Shown: in pieces, positions 31,237 through 33,466 of the stretch
Numbering within the stretch: the stretch's first letter is position 1
Layout: the number at the start of each line of letters is the position of its first letter
Notes under the pieces: model-generated
What the model was told of the DNA's origin: nothing
Seen by the model: only the letters and a program-made list of their open reading frames with translations
Database searches by the model: none
Position numbers and translations under genes: made by a program
Assembly: GCF_900107545.1 (NCBI RefSeq)
Contig: NZ_FNQZ01000023.1
Location: 1-33,466 of the forward strand
Direction of reading: 5' to 3'
Length of the DNA: 33,466 bases
Origin: Pseudobutyrivibrio sp. ACV-2
GTDB taxonomy: Bacteria; Bacillota; Clostridia; Lachnospirales; Lachnospiraceae

Positions 31237-31431
31237 AAAATCCTACATCCTTTCTCAATGTCTTTCTGAGTCTGATATAGGTTTTTTTCACTGTATTAGA
31301 AATTTCTAGTGTCTGTTTTAATCACTTTTTCAATTTTTTTCTAAATTCTTTTTTCAACTAAGAGTTGAATGCCACGAATGAATAAAATATGTATAATATT
31401 TATATAGCTTTTGGAAAGGAATCATATAATT

Positions 31432-31596
31432 ATGATAGATATGCTTCAAGAAATTCACAGTGCGATTATAGAGATAATACTGGATCACTTACGTTTGACC
31501 GAGGATGATCTAAAGGTAATAGACTTCAAACGATATTGTAAATACAGAGAAAAAAAGTCCTCTAAGCAGAAAAAATGTAAAATAGAACTTTTATAA
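31432..31596 (+). CDS. Small basic protein divergent from the helicase gene
   Basis: A 54-residue protein. The start at 31432 or 31441 follows AAAGGA; an upstream in-frame TTG at 31411 overlaps the ribosome binding site. The N-terminal half is an amphipathic helix (MLQEIHSAIIEIILDHLRL), the C-terminal half is strongly basic (YREKKSSKQKKCKIELL). This could be a small nucleic-acid-binding protein. A TATAAT-like box (about 31391-31396) precedes it. It ends in a terminator shared with the convergent ATPase gene. No family is recognised. Confidence 0.45.
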   Translation: MIDMLQEIHSAIIEIILDHLRLTEDDLKVIDFKRYCKYREKKSSKQKKCKIELL

Positions 31597-31628
31597 TATT
31601 TCTGTAGTTTTTATCCTAAGGCATAAAA

Positions 31629-31661
31629 AAAGGCACTATATCGTGATAATATAGCGCCTTT
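31629..31661. terminator. Bidirectional terminator
   Basis: AAAGGC-A-CTATAT (31629-31641) pairs with ATATAG-C-GCCTTT (31649-31661), one mismatch, around a 7-base loop, with A-rich DNA on the left and T-rich DNA on the right. It serves both the small plus-strand gene and the convergent ATPase. Confidence 0.8.
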
Positions 31662-31665
31662 ATCT

Positions 31666-33048
31666 TTATAATTGCTTCAAATAAACATTTATATGTTCTG
31701 TAGCATATTCCACCAATTCATCAGTAAATCCGCTTTTTGAATACAAAACATAATACTCTTTTCGATTATCTTTATTCCAGTTAACAGTCTTCGCCTTTTC
31801 CTGGAGATCATTTAGGACACTAAGTCCTTTCTTGTTCTTAGAATACTTGCATTCGCCAAAGACAATATCTGCTCCTGTAGAATCATACGCAACAATGTCT
31901 ATCTCAACATCTTTTGACCACCATCTTCCAGCTCGATTGAATGTTATACCTTCAGATAATAGCTTCCAAATATCTCCACGACAAACATCTTCATAGATAT
32001 ATGAAACATGATTGTCGATGAAGTTGTTTTTTATCTTATCTTCTACGTATTCAGGATGTCCTGATTCAAGCATGCTTCGGTTTGGATATACAAATTTGAA
32101 CCAGAAAGCTATGAAATTATCCTTAATTCTGTATAGGCCCATCTTGCTCTTCTCTGGATTCTCTTCTGTAACAGGGACTTCCCTCTCAATAATATCTAAA
32201 TCGATAAGCGTCTTCAGATAATTCGTTAAGTTCGATTGAGATACCCCCAGGGCAGTTGCAATCTTGCTAAGTTTATGGTTACCTGCAGCAATTGCCTTCA
32301 ATATGGAGAAATAACTCCCAATCTCAGAAACCTCTTTTTGCAACAAGAACTCAGGCTCAGCATATAGAAACGAACTTGTAGACAAGATGTTTTCCTTGAT
32401 TGATTTATAGATATCTTTCTTTTTATCAAAAAGCTCAATATACTTTGGAACTCCTCCAGTTACAGCATATTGTTCAATCTGTTCCTCTAATGACAATGTT
32501 TCATCAAACTCATGATAATATGAGAAATCAATCTGCTTTAGCTTTATCTGTGCAGTTCTACGTCCATAAAGAGGCGAATCATAGTTAAGGACCTGTGAAG
32601 TCATCATATTGATAAGTGATCCGCAAAGAATCAGCATAACATTTGACTTCGATAAGATCTCATCCCAAATCTTCTGCATCACAGATGGAAACGCCTTATT
32701 AGCCTTACCTAGATTCTGAAACTCGTCCATGACAAGTACAATTCTCTCGCCTCTGGATTCATCAGCTATTATTTTGAAGATAGGTGTCCAGGAATCAAGT
32801 GTTGCACTTGCTAGTAAGGAATTATCAAAAGTTTCTGCAACAAGCTCCTTGAAAGCATTTCGATTCTCTGACTCATTCTCTTCTGTCGCTAAGAAATAAA
32901 TTGCTTTTTTATTTTCGCAAAAATGATTTATGAGAGTAGTTTTACCAACTCTTCTTCTTCCATAAATAACAACAAAGGATGCTGAATCTCTGGCATATTC
33001 ATTTTCAAGAGAAGCCATCTCATCGATTCTATCTATAAATGCTGACAT
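31666..33048 (-). CDS. MNS-clade ATPase with nuclease-like C-terminus (second copy)
   Basis: A 460-residue ATPase_2/DUF234 protein. Walker A is GRRRVGKTT (30-38), Walker B is IVLVMDEF (103-110), and the CGS sensor is near 142. A winged helix at about 260-290 reads LSKIATALGVSQSNLTNYL. The C-terminal restriction-nuclease-like fold is seen in EIDIVAYD and VFGECKYS (D384, E399, K401). AGGAGG precedes the ATG. It is only distantly similar to the copy at 24604-26037, so they were probably acquired separately rather than duplicated here. Function of the family is uncertain. Its promoter region has two tandem 14-bp repeats. Confidence 0.8.
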   Translation of the reverse strand: MSAFIDRIDEMASLENEYARDSASFVVIYGRRRVGKTTLINHFCENKKAIYFLATEENESENRNAFKELVAETFDNSLLASATLDSWTPIFKIIADESRGERIVLVMDEFQNLGKANKAFPSVMQKIWDEILSKSNVMLILCGSLINMMTSQVLNYDSPLYGRRTAQIKLKQIDFSYYHEFDETLSLEEQIEQYAVTGGVPKYIELFDKKKDIYKSIKENILSTSSFLYAEPEFLLQKEVSEIGSYFSILKAIAAGNHKLSKIATALGVSQSNLTNYLKTLIDLDIIEREVPVTEENPEKSKMGLYRIKDNFIAFWFKFVYPNRSMLESGHPEYVEDKIKNNFIDNHVSYIYEDVCRGDIWKLLSEGITFNRAGRWWSKDVEIDIVAYDSTGADIVFGECKYSKNKKGLSVLNDLQEKAKTVNWNKDNRKEYYVLYSKSGFTDELVEYATEHINVYLKQL

Positions 33049-33074
33049 ATATTCCTCCTGTGTTTTTATATTTG

Positions 33075-33103
33075 AGATTATTATAATTCAGATTATTATA
33101 ATT
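33075..33103 (-). repeat. Two tandem 14-bp repeats in the ATPase promoter
   Basis: AGATTATTATAATT occurs at 33075-33088 and 33090-33103, one base apart. On the minus strand each copy contains TATAAT, so they may be a doubled promoter -10 region or an operator. Confidence 0.5.
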
Positions 33104-33300
33104 GTAAATATATCTATTTTACTATTGGCAGCGTAAATTTGTACTCGGAAATCATAGAAAAGACTATCCCTATGTATTTGTGATAAGAATTAGATTTGTG
33201 ACTATCTTACTCTTTTTATCTTTTAAAAGGAAGCCCTGCTACGCAGGCCTTTGATTAATGTTTAATGCCGTACTTTTTTGTACGACAAATAATCCTTCTT

Positions 33301-33407
33301 TTGCTTGTTGATATTTTATCTGCCTTGAAATGGGTGTCAAGGACAAAGCCTTCGGTGCAAAGCATCCTTGACTCCCATTTCTGGGCAGATACACTGTAAT
33401 CAAGCAA
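33301..33407. repeat. Very long inverted repeat with 24 paired bases in three blocks
   Basis: TATCTGCC (33317-33324), GAAATGGG (33327-33334) and GTCAAGGA (33336-33343) pair with TCCTTGAC (33365-33372), CCCATTTC (33374-33381) and GGCAGATA (33384-33391). A further pair, TTGCTTG (33301) and CAAGCAA (33401), lies outside. The loop is 21 bases. Small symmetrical mismatches interrupt the stem. Other hairpins nearby are CCTGC-TAC-GCAGG (about 33236-33248) and CAACACC-GGTA-GGTGTTG (33447-33464). No coding frame is supported from 33104 to the end. Confidence 0.7.
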
Positions 33408-33466
33408 ATGAAAGATTAGGTCTGTGCATAGCACTTTTAATCAAGTCAACACCGGTAGGTGTTGTT

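Overview
The window looks like the chromosome, or a large secondary replicon, of an anaerobic, low-GC Gram-positive bacterium, most likely a Lachnospiraceae of the Butyrivibrio/Pseudobutyrivibrio/Roseburia type. This rests on the gene content (AsrABC sulfite reductase, a clostridial-type Hcp, a CobA-HemD fusion), strong AGGAGG-type ribosome binding sites, AT-rich intergenic DNA and intrinsic terminators. No database search was run, so the taxonomy is an inference. No rRNA, tRNA or CRISPR array was seen.

Left half (about 1-16,100): a sulfur/nitrogen redox block. After a transposase fragment at the edge come a small DUF3006-like protein, an HD-domain protein and two gene fragments. A siroheme cluster follows: sirC on the minus strand, then bioY-hemC-cobA/hemD and a Crp/Fnr regulator on the plus strand. 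It feeds the siroheme enzyme of the next operon, asrA-asrB-asrC plus a formate/nitrite-type channel that probably exports hydrosulfide. A second Crp/Fnr regulator (HcpR-like) is divergent from hcp and an unrecognised partner gene. A DUF438/hemerythrin/PAS protein (1249-2814) shares an identical 16-bp palindrome with the hcp intergenic region. In all these cases the palindrome is centred 41.5 bp before an inferred start site, as expected for class II Crp-type activation. The block closes with a MATE fragment, a DeoR regulator and a divergent HAD phosphatase.

Middle (about 16,100-20,000): a visibly more GC-rich mobile island. It is flanked by IS21-like end repeats and a truncated istA on the left, and by a decapitated kinase gene and more IS debris on the right. 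It holds an Rrf2 regulator, a small cupin and two overlapping radical-SAM genes of the 'mobile pair' A/B type. Three copies of RTTGT-N13-ACAAC sit on the rrf2 and cupin promoters, suggesting an Rrf2-controlled switch.

Right half (20,000-33,466): an accessory region. It has a small membrane protein, a DUF3592-like protein, an XRE/ImmA pair, and a tightly overlapping operon of DUF4417, a polymorphic-toxin-like small protein and an 81-aa partner. Two identical 28-bp operators lie before that operon, and a diverged copy lies before the XRE gene. Beyond are two MNS-type ATPases with nuclease-like C-termini, a cupin_5 operon, an isolated 23-codon ORF, a candidate small RNA, a 1002-aa SF2-helicase-like protein with an unrecognised 600-residue C-terminus, and a very long inverted repeat at the right edge.

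The strongest leads for something undescribed are the XRE/ImmA-controlled DUF4417/toxin-like operon, the Rrf2-cupin version of the radical-SAM pair, the Hcp partner gene, and the asrA promoter nested inside a terminator.
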